From the NCBI RefSeq assembly GCF_900069005.2, contig NZ_LN831279.1:1683453-1747452 (forward strand): a stretch of 64,000 bases of DNA. The letters are read 5' to 3'. Below are positions 53,279-61,757 of the stretch, in pieces. Made by a program: the position numbers and the translations under genes. Below the pieces are notes generated by a model that worked only from the letters and a program-made list of their open reading frames with translations, searched no databases and was not told where the DNA came from. Numbering within the stretch: the first letter of the stretch is position 1; every line of letters begins with the position of its first letter. This DNA is from Paenibacillus sp. GM2 (GTDB lineage Bacteria; Bacillota; Bacilli; Paenibacillales; Paenibacillaceae).

Positions 53279-54460
53279 ATGAATAATAAATTTTCCAAAA
53301 GAATTCGTGAATTTAAGCCTTCGGGTACGCATCAATTGCTGCAAATGTCAGAGAGACCCGAAGTGATATCCTTCGCTGGCGGATTTCCTGCTCCGGAGCT
53401 GTTTCCGGTTGAGGAAATGAAGGTAGTATGTGAAGCCGTATTAAAAGAGCAAGGCCCAGCCTCGCTTCAATATAGTACAACGGAAGGATATATCCCGCTA
53501 AGACAAGCGATCTGCGAGAGAATGAGGGACATCGGCGTTGAGTCCGGTTATGAGAATGTGATGATCACCTCGGGTTCACAGCAGGCGATTGATTTGACCG
53601 GCAAGCTCTTCATCGATGAAGGGGATATCATTATTTGCGAGAGCCCTACTTATCTGGCGGCGATTAACGCCTTCAAGGTATACAACCCAAGATTCGTTGA
53701 AGTCGATATGGATGAAGACGGGATGATCATGGAAGAGCTGGAGAAGAAACTGCAGGCCCATCCCGAGGTGAAGTTCATCTACACGATTCCGGACTTCCAG
53801 AATCCAACCGGCCGCACGCTGAAGCTGGAGAGAAGAGAGAGAATGGTGCAGCTGGCCAATCAGTATGACGTTGTCATCCTTGAGGATAATCCTTACGGAG
53901 CGATAAGGTTTGCAGGAGAGCCTCTGCCGCCGCTAAAGCATTTTGATACAGAAGGCAGGGTTATTTATCTAAGTACCTTCTCTAAAATATTCTCTCCGGG
54001 ATTGCGACTCGGCTGGATTTGTGCCGACGAAGCGTTTATGGCCAGATACGTATCGTTAAAGGAATCCGCTGATCTGCACACCGACAGCTTCGCACAGAGA
54101 GTGGCGGCTAAATATATAGAGATGTACGATCTGGAGACGCATATTGAGAAGATCAGAGCGGTTTATAAAGAAAGATACAGTGCGATGGTCTCCTGTATTA
54201 AGGCGTATCTCCCGCCTAGTGTGTCATACAGCACGCCACAGGGAGGCCTGTTTATATGGCTGGAGCTGCCCAAGTCCATCGATTCCGCAGAGCTGCTTCA
54301 GGACTGCTTGCACAATCATGTCGCCTTTGTCTCCGGCGCTTCCTTTTTCCCGAACGGTGGGGGACATCATACGCTGCGCTTGAATTTCTCCAATATGTCA
54401 AACGAGAATATTGCCGAAGGCATTAGACGCCTGGCCGATGTGTTGCGAAGCAAATTATAG
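53279..54460 (+). CDS. PLP-dependent aminotransferase, class I/II (2-aminoadipate/LysN-like)
   Basis: 393 residues from the ATG at 53279 (AAAGGGG upstream); the longer open frame is not supported. The opening ISFAGGFPAPELFP and central EDNPYGAIRF are typical of LysN/MocR-aminotransferase-type enzymes. The PLP lysine is Lys236 in STFSKIFSPGLRLG. No GntR-type DNA-binding domain is attached, unlike MocR proteins. Likely a broad 2-oxoacid transaminase. It sits behind the acetyltransferase gene and ends before a hairpin and a terminator. Confidence 0.9.
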   Translation: MNNKFSKRIREFKPSGTHQLLQMSERPEVISFAGGFPAPELFPVEEMKVVCEAVLKEQGPASLQYSTTEGYIPLRQAICERMRDIGVESGYENVMITSGSQQAIDLTGKLFIDEGDIIICESPTYLAAINAFKVYNPRFVEVDMDEDGMIMEELEKKLQAHPEVKFIYTIPDFQNPTGRTLKLERRERMVQLANQYDVVILEDNPYGAIRFAGEPLPPLKHFDTEGRVIYLSTFSKIFSPGLRLGWICADEAFMARYVSLKESADLHTDSFAQRVAAKYIEMYDLETHIEKIRAVYKERYSAMVSCIKAYLPPSVSYSTPQGGLFIWLELPKSIDSAELLQDCLHNHVAFVSGASFFPNGGGHHTLRLNFSNMSNENIAEGIRRLADVLRSKL

Positions 54461-54475
54461 ACAATTCTAAGTCTA

Positions 54476-54503
54476 AGTTTACGTAATAAATATTATGTAA
54501 ACT
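54476..54503. repeat. AT-rich perfect-arm hairpin downstream of aminotransferase gene
   Basis: AGTTTACGTAATA (54476-54488) and TATTATGTAAACT (54491-54503) pair except at one position, with a two-base loop. It is not followed by a U-run. Possible 3' stabiliser or binding site; purpose unknown. Confidence 0.5.
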
Positions 54504-54558
54504 GCAAGTCGCAAGCCACAAATACAAGCTCCATGTATTTCTACATCAAAATAAAGAA

Positions 54559-54605
54559 AAAGGTCGAGTTAAATGGCATTTAAGCCTAACTCGACCTTTC
54601 TTTTT
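54559..54605. terminator. Bidirectional terminator between aminotransferase and sugar ABC operon
   Basis: AAAGGTCGAGTTA (54559-54571) and TAACTCGACCTTT (54587-54599) form a perfect 13-bp stem with A- and T-runs on the two sides, serving both converging units. Confidence 0.88.
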
Positions 54606-54643
54606 TCATCATATAAGAGCTGCTGATACTACCTAGGGAGCTG

Positions 54644-55516
54644 TTATCCTTTAATAGCACCTTCAGTCAGACCCTTTTGAATATATTTGGAGATAAAGAG
54701 ATAGACGATGAGAACCGGAATAACCGTCAATGTGACCGCTGTAGCCATCAAGCCGAAGTCCGTGCCATATTGCGAGCTGATTTCATTCAACAGGGCGACG
54801 ATCGGACGGACGTTCTCTTTATTGACGAAGATCAATGCCGAGAACAGATCGTTATAGGACCACAGAAATACGAATATGCTGGCCGAAGCAAAGACAGGTT
54901 GAGAGATTGGTACGAACACTTTGTAGAACATTTGCCAGCGGTTCGATCCATCCATAAATGCGGCTTCCTCCAGCTCCTTAGGAATCGTAGCCATGTAGCC
55001 GGCCATTACGAGAATGGCAAAGGTCAGGTTGCCTGCCGTATGGGGGAGAATCAGCCCCCAGTACGTATTAACAATACTGGTCTTAATCAACAGCTCGTAC
55101 ACAGGTACGACGGTGGCAAATGCCGGAATCAAGAGCGTTGCATAGAGCAGGGAATAGATCGCTTTTTTCCCGGTAAAATGGAATCTGGACAGCACGTAAG
55201 CAGCTAATCCGCCAAAGATAAGCACCAGAATGACCGTGGACCCGGACATGATCAGACTGTTAATATAGCTCTTGCCGATATTAATCCGGTCGAGGGCGGT
55301 TGTATAGTTCACAAAAGTAGGCTGCCAAGCCACGCTGAACGAGTTGTTCATGACATCTCTGGACACTTTAAACGAGTTGTTCACGATCCAGAATAATGGG
55401 TAAATCGTCGTCATTGCCCATGCAGTCAAGACGACATATATCAAGACGGTACTCAGCTTGAACCGCCTGAATTCTCCACGCTGGACATTAGGTTTCACTG
55501 AAATTGTTGGTTCCAT
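54644..55516 (-). CDS. Carbohydrate ABC transporter permease, MalG type
   Basis: 290 residues, six membrane segments after a basic N-terminus. The EAA loop reads EEAAFMDGSNRWQ near 180-195. The C-terminus ends in QKGLTEGAIKG, as in other MalG-type permeases. It is the last gene of the minus-strand operon, 21 bases after the first permease. It forms the channel with that protein. Confidence 0.92.
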   Translation of the reverse strand: MEPTISVKPNVQRGEFRRFKLSTVLIYVVLTAWAMTTIYPLFWIVNNSFKVSRDVMNNSFSVAWQPTFVNYTTALDRINIGKSYINSLIMSGSTVILVLIFGGLAAYVLSRFHFTGKKAIYSLLYATLLIPAFATVVPVYELLIKTSIVNTYWGLILPHTAGNLTFAILVMAGYMATIPKELEEAAFMDGSNRWQMFYKVFVPISQPVFASASIFVFLWSYNDLFSALIFVNKENVRPIVALLNEISSQYGTDFGLMATAVTLTVIPVLIVYLFISKYIQKGLTEGAIKG

Positions 55517-55537
55517 AACTGTACACCCCTATATGGC

Positions 55538-56395
55538 TTAGTATGTAATCTCGTCTCTTTTTAACAAACGATTGGCTAACAAGGCCAGCAATACACCGAA
55601 AATCACCATATAAATCGCTACGGCTGAACCATAGCCAAAGTTCTGGTCGACCATAGCCTTCTTGTACATGTACGTCCCCAGTACTTCAGAGCCGTTCTGC
55701 CCGCTCGTAATGACCCATACAAACTCGAACACCTTAAGCGTCCCTGTAATAGCCAAAGTAATAACGACTTTAATGTCGCTCATAATAAGTGGAATTGTCA
55801 GCTTAGTCGTTCGTTTGAAGGCGCCAATGCCTTCCAGACGGGCTGCTTCATAATAATCCGATGGAATCTTCGACATCGCGGTTAAGAACAGTATGAAATA
55901 GAAGCCTACATAATGCCATACGGTAGGAATCGCTACCGCTTTTAGTGCATTTCCTTCATCCAGCCAGAGTACCTTGTCGATTCCGAAATTCGCCAGCAGA
56001 TTGTTGAGTAAGCCGAAATTGTAGTTGTAGAAAAGCACGAACAGCAGCGAGATCGCTGTGCCGGAAATGACGACCGGGAAGAAGAAAACCGTGCGATAGA
56101 AAGCTTTTAATCTGCTTATCCCTTCCACAAGAACCGCCAATATAAGTGCAATTCCGACCTGGAACAGAAGCACATACAGCATCAGCTCCAGCGTGTGCAG
56201 GGTAGCTGCGCCAAGCAGGTTATCCGTAAATAAACGCTCAAAGTTGTCCCAGCCGACAAATTTTTTATCGAAGAAGCCCTTGGTACGAAAGAAGCTGAGA
56301 TAAAAGCTCTTAAAGAACGGATAATACAGAAATAGCCCCATAAGCACTGCTGACGGAAGGAGAAACATGAAGATATATTTACGATCGCCCTTCAT
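55538..56395 (-). CDS. Carbohydrate ABC transporter permease, MalF type
   Basis: 285 residues from the ATG at 56395, chosen for AAAGGTG six bases upstream; an upstream extension of 30 residues would run through the intergenic hairpin and is not credible. Six membrane segments; the EAA loop reads EAARLEGIGAFKR near 190-202. It follows the binding-protein gene after a 127-base gap that contains a strong hairpin. Confidence 0.9.
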   Translation of the reverse strand: MKGDRKYIFMFLLPSAVLMGLFLYYPFFKSFYLSFFRTKGFFDKKFVGWDNFERLFTDNLLGAATLHTLELMLYVLLFQVGIALILAVLVEGISRLKAFYRTVFFFPVVISGTAISLLFVLFYNYNFGLLNNLLANFGIDKVLWLDEGNALKAVAIPTVWHYVGFYFILFLTAMSKIPSDYYEAARLEGIGAFKRTTKLTIPLIMSDIKVVITLAITGTLKVFEFVWVITSGQNGSEVLGTYMYKKAMVDQNFGYGSAVAIYMVIFGVLLALLANRLLKRDEITY

Positions 56396-56449
56396 AATCA
56401 TCACCTTTGTTATTGTGTATTTTGTTGAATCTACCAATTTGAAAACGGC

Positions 56450-56484
56450 TGCGCCGCCCGGGGATAAAGCGATTGGGCGGCGCA
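56450..56484 (-). other. GC-rich intergenic hairpin between binding-protein and permease genes
   Basis: TGCGCCGCCC (56450-56459) and GGGCGGCGCA (56475-56484) form a perfect 10-bp GC-rich stem. On the coding (minus) strand no clear U-tract follows. Position matches the hairpin in the first sugar operon (4737-4785), so it probably lowers permease relative to binding-protein expression; that is inference. Confidence 0.7.
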
Positions 56485-56522
56485 CATCCGTTTATTTAGT
56501 TTGGGTGGAGGGGAGGTAAAGT

Positions 56523-57872
56523 TTACTTTTTATTTGCATCTTCCACTTTCTTAGCACTTTCGATCGCTTGAGCAGGGGTCTTCTTGCCTGTTACAACCTG
56601 CTGCACGCTAGCACGAAGGTCTGAGAAAGTTTCAGGAGCAACCTTACTGTCTACCGGCGAATTGATCGAATCTGCTTTGGCAGCCATTGCAAATCCGTCG
56701 AGGGCTACTTGAGGAAGTCCAGTAAGCTCTACTTCAGCAGCCGGTGTTCCTCCGTTAGCACTGGCAATCTTCTGAATGCTAGCCGGAGATGTCAGATGTT
56801 TCATCAATGCAACTACAGTGTCTTTCTTCGCGGCATTATCATAAGCTGCCTTGGAGATATAGAAGCCGGAACCAAATCCGCCGACCACATTGTTGCCGCT
56901 TCCAGCGCCGCCAGGAACTTGCGGGAATGGAATAACGGTAGCGTTATTTCTGGTTTCCTCACTCCAACCGCCAATCGCCCATGAACCTTCAATGGTCATC
57001 GCAGCAAGTCCTTCGCTGAAGTAGTTGCCGGACATGCTCAGATCAATCGTTGCCGCATCTTTAGGGAAGGCGCCCAGGTCATACAGCTCTTTCATCGCGG
57101 CGTATGCCTTTTCCCAGTTTGGATCTACATCATCCTTCAAGCCTTTATTTTGACTTTCAGGGCCGGCAGCCGACAGAATTGTATATTCAATCATGTAGTG
57201 AGATTGGTCAAATGGTACTGACAACGGGATAATTCCTTTAGCCGATAGCGTCTTCGCCGCAGTGGTCAGTTTATCCCAATCCGTTGGCAATTCCAGGCCA
57301 TTATCTGCAAAGATCTTCTTATTCACGAAGAGACCTTCGTAGAACCCGGTCAACGGGACAGCATAGATATTTCCGTCAGCCTGCTTCGCAAAACCAAGTG
57401 CACTTGGCGCAAATCCGTTCTTCCATTCGGCATCAGCGTCCAGGATCTCATTGAGCGGAACGACCTTGCCTGCATCAACAAAACCTTCAGCATCAGCTCC
57501 AATGAAGTAGAAGAGGAGATCCGGCTCGTTGCCGCTAGTCATATCTGTATTTACCTTCGTACGGAAACCGTCGTCATTAGCCGACATGGTGTCATTTTCA
57601 ACAGTCACATTAGGGTTGGCGGCTGTAAATTCGTCAATCGCTTGTTGGAAAGCTTCACGAGCGGCGTCAGTTCCTCCAAACGTGGAGAATACACGCAGCT
57701 TAACAGGATCGGCCTCTTTCTTCGTTTCCTCCTGTTTTGTATCCGTTGTATTGTTCTTGTTCGCATTTCCATCCGCAGATGTGTTGCTTCCGTTCTTGCT
57801 GCTTCCGCACGCTGCTAAGAACATAGAGAGGAGCAAGAGCAGGCTCAGAAGCATAAATGAATACTTTTTCAA
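56523..57872 (-). CDS. Sugar ABC transporter substrate-binding lipoprotein
   Basis: 449 residues from a TTG at 57872 with AGGGGG seven bases upstream; upstream in-frame ATGs lack a ribosome site and would spoil the signal. The lipoprotein signal ends in LAAC with Cys22, followed by a Ser/Asn/Lys/Glu-rich tether to about residue 55. The rest is a family 1 extracellular solute-binding fold with EGSWAIGGWSEET near 310. It feeds the two permeases downstream. No ATPase gene and no two-component genes are attached, unlike the first sugar operon. Sugar unknown. Confidence 0.92.
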   Translation of the reverse strand: MKKYSFMLLSLLLLLSMFLAACGSSKNGSNTSADGNANKNNTTDTKQEETKKEADPVKLRVFSTFGGTDAAREAFQQAIDEFTAANPNVTVENDTMSANDDGFRTKVNTDMTSGNEPDLLFYFIGADAEGFVDAGKVVPLNEILDADAEWKNGFAPSALGFAKQADGNIYAVPLTGFYEGLFVNKKIFADNGLELPTDWDKLTTAAKTLSAKGIIPLSVPFDQSHYMIEYTILSAAGPESQNKGLKDDVDPNWEKAYAAMKELYDLGAFPKDAATIDLSMSGNYFSEGLAAMTIEGSWAIGGWSEETRNNATVIPFPQVPGGAGSGNNVVGGFGSGFYISKAAYDNAAKKDTVVALMKHLTSPASIQKIASANGGTPAAEVELTGLPQVALDGFAMAAKADSINSPVDSKVAPETFSDLRASVQQVVTGKKTPAQAIESAKKVEDANKK

Positions 57873-58063
57873 CACAATTCCCCCTAAAAGTATAATGTAT
57901 GCGGTTTCTTTAGCTGCTAAGGAAAATATTAACTGATGTTCTAATTTCAAGACAGGGGGATATTTCTATAATATAGGGGTAATTTTTTCTAACGAAATGA
58001 TAAATCTGCTTATAAATGAGGAATAATTCTCAAATGAGCTTGGATTTCGCATTTGCATTATTA

Positions 58064-58085
58064 TCAATTGAGTAGTAAAGTGATA
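58064..58085 (+). promoter_or_regulatory. Shared 22-bp motif, site 1 (MarR-dioxygenase unit)
   Basis: Bases 58064-58085 match site 2 (58570-58591, opposite strand) at 19 of 22 positions. The half-arms TTATCA and TGATAA (58061-58066, 58081-58086) make it an inverted repeat as well. A -10-like TAATATAAA follows. It lies 30 bases before the MarR start and is a likely MarR operator. Confidence 0.55.
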
Positions 58086-58114
58086 ATATAAACGGTGCTG
58101 AGGAGGGACGTTAG

Positions 58115-58558
58115 ATGCAGGAGAATACTTTAGGTACGTTAATTTGGCTGCGTTTAGTGAAATTTACAAACCAAAGCAACCAAATGTCGAATGAATTTCT
58201 GAAACGCTTTAACTTGACGACGGCCCAATTCGATGTGCTGATGCAGATCCGGACTTATCAGCCGCTTACGCAAATGGAGCTGGCTGAACGAGTGACGGTG
58301 ACTCAAGGTGGGATATCGCGCATGCTGGTTCGGCTTGAGAATGAAGGTTACATCCAACGCAAATGTGACTGGAAGACGAAGACCATCAGCCTGACGGAGA
58401 AGGGGGAAGGAATCCTGGATCAGGCTATGCCGGAGCAGCTTAAATTTCAGTCGTCTTTCTTTGAAGAGGTTTTAACGGAAGACGAACAAACAACACTTTA
58501 TACACTTATGACGAAGGTTCATAAAAATAGCAAAAAAAAGGAATTACCAACAGAGTAG
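58115..58558 (+). CDS. MarR family regulator (MhqR-like context)
   Basis: 147 residues; GAGGAGGG precedes the ATG. The winged helix reads [24 protein letters not shown] with wing [14 protein letters not shown]. It is 51 bases upstream of a ring-cleaving dioxygenase gene. In Bacillus, MhqR controls such dioxygenases in response to quinones; the gene pair suggests the same here. Two matching 22-bp motifs flank it, one before each gene. Confidence 0.9.
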   Translation: MQENTLGTLIWLRLVKFTNQSNQMSNEFLKRFNLTTAQFDVLMQIRTYQPLTQMELAERVTVTQGGISRMLVRLENEGYIQRKCDWKTKTISLTEKGEGILDQAMPEQLKFQSSFFEEVLTEDEQTTLYTLMTKVHKNSKKKELPTE

Positions 58559-58569
58559 TATTTTTACTC

Positions 58570-58591
58570 TATCACTTGACTAATCAATTCA
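58570..58591 (+). promoter_or_regulatory. Shared 22-bp motif, site 2 (before dioxygenase gene)
   Basis: On the minus strand this stretch repeats site 1 at 19 of 22 positions, in inverted orientation relative to it. It covers TTGACT, a possible -35 box, and lies 18 bases before the dioxygenase start. It suggests that the dioxygenase has its own MarR-controlled promoter in addition to readthrough. Confidence 0.55.
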
Positions 58592-58609
58592 TGCTGGGAG
58601 GAATAGAAA

Positions 58610-59569
58610 ATGCACACCATTTCCGGACATCATCATATTTCAATGCTTAGCAAGAACGCAAAAATAATTAACGATTTCTATCAGCAAGTATTGGGGCTCC
58701 GCAGGGTGAAGAAGACTGTGAATCAGGACGATCCTTCCATGTATCATTTGTTCTTCGGGGATCGGAGTGGAGGCGCGGGCACAGAGCTCACCTTTTTTGA
58801 AATACCCAACATAGGCGGCACGGTTCGCGGAAGCAATGCCATTACGCAAATCGGACTGCTGGTTCCGTCATATGAGAGCCTGGTTTACTGGAAAGAGCGG
58901 TTCGAACGCCTGGCGGTAAATCATGGGGAAATAACGAGCTATGCAGGACGGGATGCGCTGCATTTTGAGGATCAGGAAGGCCTGCGCATGGTACTGCTAA
59001 ATAATAACGGCGAGAAGGTTCCTAATACCTGGCAGGCCTGGACAGGCTCCGAGGTGGACCCTCAGCATCTTATTCTGGGAATGGGGACGATTGAGATCAC
59101 GGTTCGTCATTTGGATCGGCTTGCCAACACGCTGACAGAGTTATTCGGTTACGTTGAAGCTTCTCATTCCGATAAGGAGGCAATTTACCAATCTGTCGCC
59201 GGGCAGTCCTTCGGGGAAATTCTTATTCGACAAGATCTCGGGCCCAGAGAGAAGCCGGGAAAAGGAAGCATTCATCATTTAGCGATACGGGCTAAGAATG
59301 AAGAGGAGCTGCGTGATTGGGAAGCGGCGGTAAACGAACGCGGATTTTATACTTCGGGGGTTGTAGATCGGTTTTATTTCAAAAGTTTGTATTTTCGCGA
59401 ATCAAACGGGATTTTATTTGAAATTGCTACGGACGGACCTGGATTCACTGCTGATTCAAGCCTTGAAGAACTGGGGAAAGATTTAAGCCTGCCGCCATTT
59501 TTGGAAGGGCGACGCGCAGAAATTGTGCAGAATTTGCTGCCAATCGATGAAATAGGGGAGAAAAAGTGA
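58610..59569 (+). CDS. Ring-cleaving dioxygenase, glyoxalase/VOC family (MhqO/MhqA-like)
   Basis: 319 residues with two VOC modules. The first opens with ISGHHHISMLSKN and the second with TIEITVRHLDRL; metal ligands are the histidines of HHHIS, of the second-module SIHHLAIR, and Glu in LFEIATDGPGF. TGGGAGGA precedes the ATG. MhqO/MhqA enzymes open hydroquinone or catechol-like rings as a quinone-detoxifying step in the cytoplasm. Regulation by the adjacent MarR protein is likely. Confidence 0.9.
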   Translation: MHTISGHHHISMLSKNAKIINDFYQQVLGLRRVKKTVNQDDPSMYHLFFGDRSGGAGTELTFFEIPNIGGTVRGSNAITQIGLLVPSYESLVYWKERFERLAVNHGEITSYAGRDALHFEDQEGLRMVLLNNNGEKVPNTWQAWTGSEVDPQHLILGMGTIEITVRHLDRLANTLTELFGYVEASHSDKEAIYQSVAGQSFGEILIRQDLGPREKPGKGSIHHLAIRAKNEEELRDWEAAVNERGFYTSGVVDRFYFKSLYFRESNGILFEIATDGPGFTADSSLEELGKDLSLPPFLEGRRAEIVQNLLPIDEIGEKK

Positions 59570-59616
59570 CTTCGTTCAAAGTCATATCTTCACACATCTT
59601 TGAAGCGAAGTCACTT
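59564..59616. terminator. Bidirectional terminator after dioxygenase gene
   Basis: AAGTGACTTCG-TTCAAAG (59564-59581) pairs with CTTTGAA-G-CGAAGTCACTT (59598-59616) with one bulged base; it overlaps the dioxygenase stop codon and lies next to the end of a converging gene. Confidence 0.75.
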
Positions 59617-59637
59617 CTTGTTCAGGAAAGGCCAGAC

Positions 59638-59982
59638 CTATTGCCGATGCTGATTCATATATCCCATGGACGGGCCTGGAATCGATTGGTTCGTATTGTA
59701 CTGAGGCTGCATATAAGTTGCCGACTGGGACATTATGCTGCTCATTTGCTGAGCCAGGTTAGAGATTTGCTGCAGCTGCTGAATGGCTGTTTGGTGACCT
59801 TGAAGCGCGGTCTGAATGACTTGCACAGCTTGCCGCTCACGTTGAGCCAGCTGTTCTAGCTGCATAGCATTGCTCTCTTCCTGACGCATAAGCTGCTGAT
59901 AAGCCATCGAAGCCTGGTTCGTCTGCTGTTTTAATTGCTGAATCAGCTGTGAAATCTGCTGGGCTTGTGAATTCTGATTCAC
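59638..59982 (-). CDS. Glutamine-rich coiled-coil protein, unknown function
   Basis: 114 residues from a GTG start with GGAGGG seven bases upstream, a convincing ribosome site. About a quarter of the residues are Gln, mostly in the first 85 residues, with heptad-like spacing (Leu/Ile/Met at a and d positions) predicting a coiled coil. The C-terminal 25 residues are Tyr/Met/Pro/Gln/Asn-rich, like spore-coat-type tails. There is no cysteine, no signal and no membrane segment. Function unknown; a role in spore coat or as an adaptor is speculation. Confidence 0.75.
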   Translation of the reverse strand: MNQNSQAQQISQLIQQLKQQTNQASMAYQQLMRQEESNAMQLEQLAQRERQAVQVIQTALQGHQTAIQQLQQISNLAQQMSSIMSQSATYMQPQYNTNQSIPGPSMGYMNQHRQ

Positions 59983-60140
59983 TTGATTCCCTCCAAGTAC
60001 TGTAGTTGAATTCTGAGATATTATGTCAGGAATCGAAATGATTTATACAGCAATCCAGTTGCGAAAAGAATTATATCACATTAATGTTTCATTATATTAA
60101 TTAATAGAAACAGGATTAAGAGCATGAGGCTACCGATGGA

Positions 60141-60149
60141 TGCTATAAT
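60141..60149 (+). promoter_or_regulatory. Extended -10 promoter of HesB-like gene
   Basis: TGCTATAAT is a perfect extended -10 box 37 bases before the start; no clear -35 box was found. Confidence 0.45.
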
Positions 60150-60185
60150 AGTCTATACAACTAAAGTTAAAAGGAGCGCTTGGCC

Positions 60186-60509
60186 TTGAACGTTCATATG
60201 GATCCATTTACAGAAAAGAAGCTGAATGAATATATGGGAGCACGTCCCGGTTACTTTAAACTGTTCTATGACACGGAAGATTGCGGCTGCAATGGCGTCC
60301 TGACCCTTCAGATTATTGATCAGCCGCTTGATACGGATGTTAAAGTAGAAGCTGATGCGTTCGAGCTGTATGTTGACCGTCAGCAGCAGAGCTTGTTCGA
60401 TCAGACGATGAAGATCATCGCAGATCCGAACTATCCTTCGTTCACCGTTCGCAGTGATGCTTCATTGTTCAGCAGCAACGTCAGAATAAAGGACCTGCGA
60501 CAAATTTAA
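60186..60509 (+). CDS. HesB-like (Fe-S biosynthesis fold) protein
   Basis: 107 residues from a TTG at 60186 with AAGGAG nine bases upstream; the TTG two codons earlier is too close. The HesB/IscA-like fold is suggested by VHMDPFTEKKLNEYM and CGCNGVLTLQIID. The canonical C-terminal Cys-x-Cys of A-type Fe-S carriers is missing; only Cys in DCGC near residue 28 remain, so it is not a classical scaffold. YqkB- and YneR-like proteins of Bacillus are similar. It is monocistronic and ends at a terminator. Confidence 0.8.
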   Translation: MNVHMDPFTEKKLNEYMGARPGYFKLFYDTEDCGCNGVLTLQIIDQPLDTDVKVEADAFELYVDRQQQSLFDQTMKIIADPNYPSFTVRSDASLFSSNVRIKDLRQI

Positions 60510-60521
60510 TGAAAGACCAAT

Positions 60522-60546
60522 AAGACCACCAGGGGGTGGTCTTTTA
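60522..60546 (+). terminator. Intrinsic terminator after HesB-like gene
   Basis: AAGACCACC (60522-60530) and GGTGGTCTT (60535-60543) form a perfect 9-bp stem with a four-base loop, followed by T. Confidence 0.8.
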
Positions 60547-60656
60547 TGATGTCGTATAGTTTACATAACTATCATTACGTCAACTATATGATAATTGAAG
60601 CTCCCTGTACGACCAGGGCATCCAATAAGGACATGGATGAAATGACGCCTTTCATA

Positions 60657-61613
60657 CTATTTGGTGGATGTCGAACCCTGTCGCGTTTTACGCAGCTTGG
60701 AGAAGCTATCTCCAGGTTTAGTCAGACTAACGCCCAAGACTCCGATCAAGACCATAGCAGCACCGATGAGATGGTAGTATGCGAGCTGCTCTTTAAGGAA
60801 GATGGCCCCTCCGATAATCGTAAATATAGTCCCTACATTGCTGAATATACTCATTTTTGAAGCTTCCATGTACTTTAGAGCATAGTTAGCCAGCAAAGAG
60901 GTTATGAGCGATGACAATATACCAAGGTAGAGAATAGACAGGATAAATGACGGCGCAGTAAAGGCATCAAAGTAATGATTTATGCTGCCCTGAACACCAT
61001 GGCGAATCACAGAGATCCCATTAAAGGATAGGGCACCGATCAAGGACATAACAAACGTAATATCCAGCAGATGAATCTTCTGCGTAATTTTACGAGCAAG
61101 CACACTATATGACGAGAAGGACAGCGCAGATAACAAAATAAGTACGATGCCCAGGCTGCTGGACGAATTTAACTGCACGCCTTTCATTACGAAAATAAAC
61201 ACAATGCCGGCAACAGTTAACACAGTGAATAATTTCTGCAGCAGGCTGGAGCGTTCTTTGAGAAATACCGAAGCCAGCAGCATCGTAAAAATGGGAACTA
61301 GCGCATTTACGATCCCGGCCTCGGATGAGGTTGTATATACCAACCCGAAGGTCTGCAGTACAAAGAAAAGAAACGGATAGAACAGAGCCAGCGGAATTAA
61401 GGTTAGCAGGCTCCTTAAGTCCAGTTGAATGCGACGTCGCTTGATAACCATTAAAATAGCAGTAGCTATGAACGCTATCGTAAACCGATGGGCAAGCGTG
61501 TCCAAGGGCTGAGAAACCTGGAGCGCTAATTTAACAAAAAGAAATGAAAAACCAATAATCAAAGCATTGAATATAGCCGCTGTATAAGCGAGCTTCGTTT
61601 GCCGACTTTGCAC
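60657..61613 (-). CDS. EamA/DMT-family exporter
   Basis: 318 residues from a GTG start with GGAGGAG five bases upstream. Ten membrane segments in two EamA repeats; the first repeat includes ALIIGFSFLFVKLAL and the second GIVLILLSALSFSSYSVLAR. It faces a MocR regulator across 144 bases, the most common arrangement for MocR-controlled EamA exporters. It probably exports an amino acid or metabolite. No terminator is obvious after its end at 60657. Confidence 0.9.
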   Translation of the reverse strand: MQSRQTKLAYTAAIFNALIIGFSFLFVKLALQVSQPLDTLAHRFTIAFIATAILMVIKRRRIQLDLRSLLTLIPLALFYPFLFFVLQTFGLVYTTSSEAGIVNALVPIFTMLLASVFLKERSSLLQKLFTVLTVAGIVFIFVMKGVQLNSSSSLGIVLILLSALSFSSYSVLARKITQKIHLLDITFVMSLIGALSFNGISVIRHGVQGSINHYFDAFTAPSFILSILYLGILSSLITSLLANYALKYMEASKMSIFSNVGTIFTIIGGAIFLKEQLAYYHLIGAAMVLIGVLGVSLTKPGDSFSKLRKTRQGSTSTK

Positions 61614-61696
61614 GGATACTCCTCCTCAATAAATTGCTTCAAATAGATGTATGGATCATCAAACGGCTCACCCTTATAGTAAGGTGGGAAGGGTTG

Positions 61697-61733
61697 TGCT
61701 ACAATAGCCAAAAAGTTTATTTGTACCGGTACA
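61697..61733 (+). promoter_or_regulatory. Extended -10 and palindrome of MocR gene
   Basis: TGCTACAAT (61697-61705) is an extended -10 box. TGTACCGGTACA (61722-61733) is a perfect 12-base palindrome beginning about 16 bases later, in the 135-base gap between EamA and MocR genes. It is a plausible MocR operator that could repress both. Confidence 0.5.
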
Positions 61734-61757
61734 GATGACGAGAAGGAGTTGATTCGA

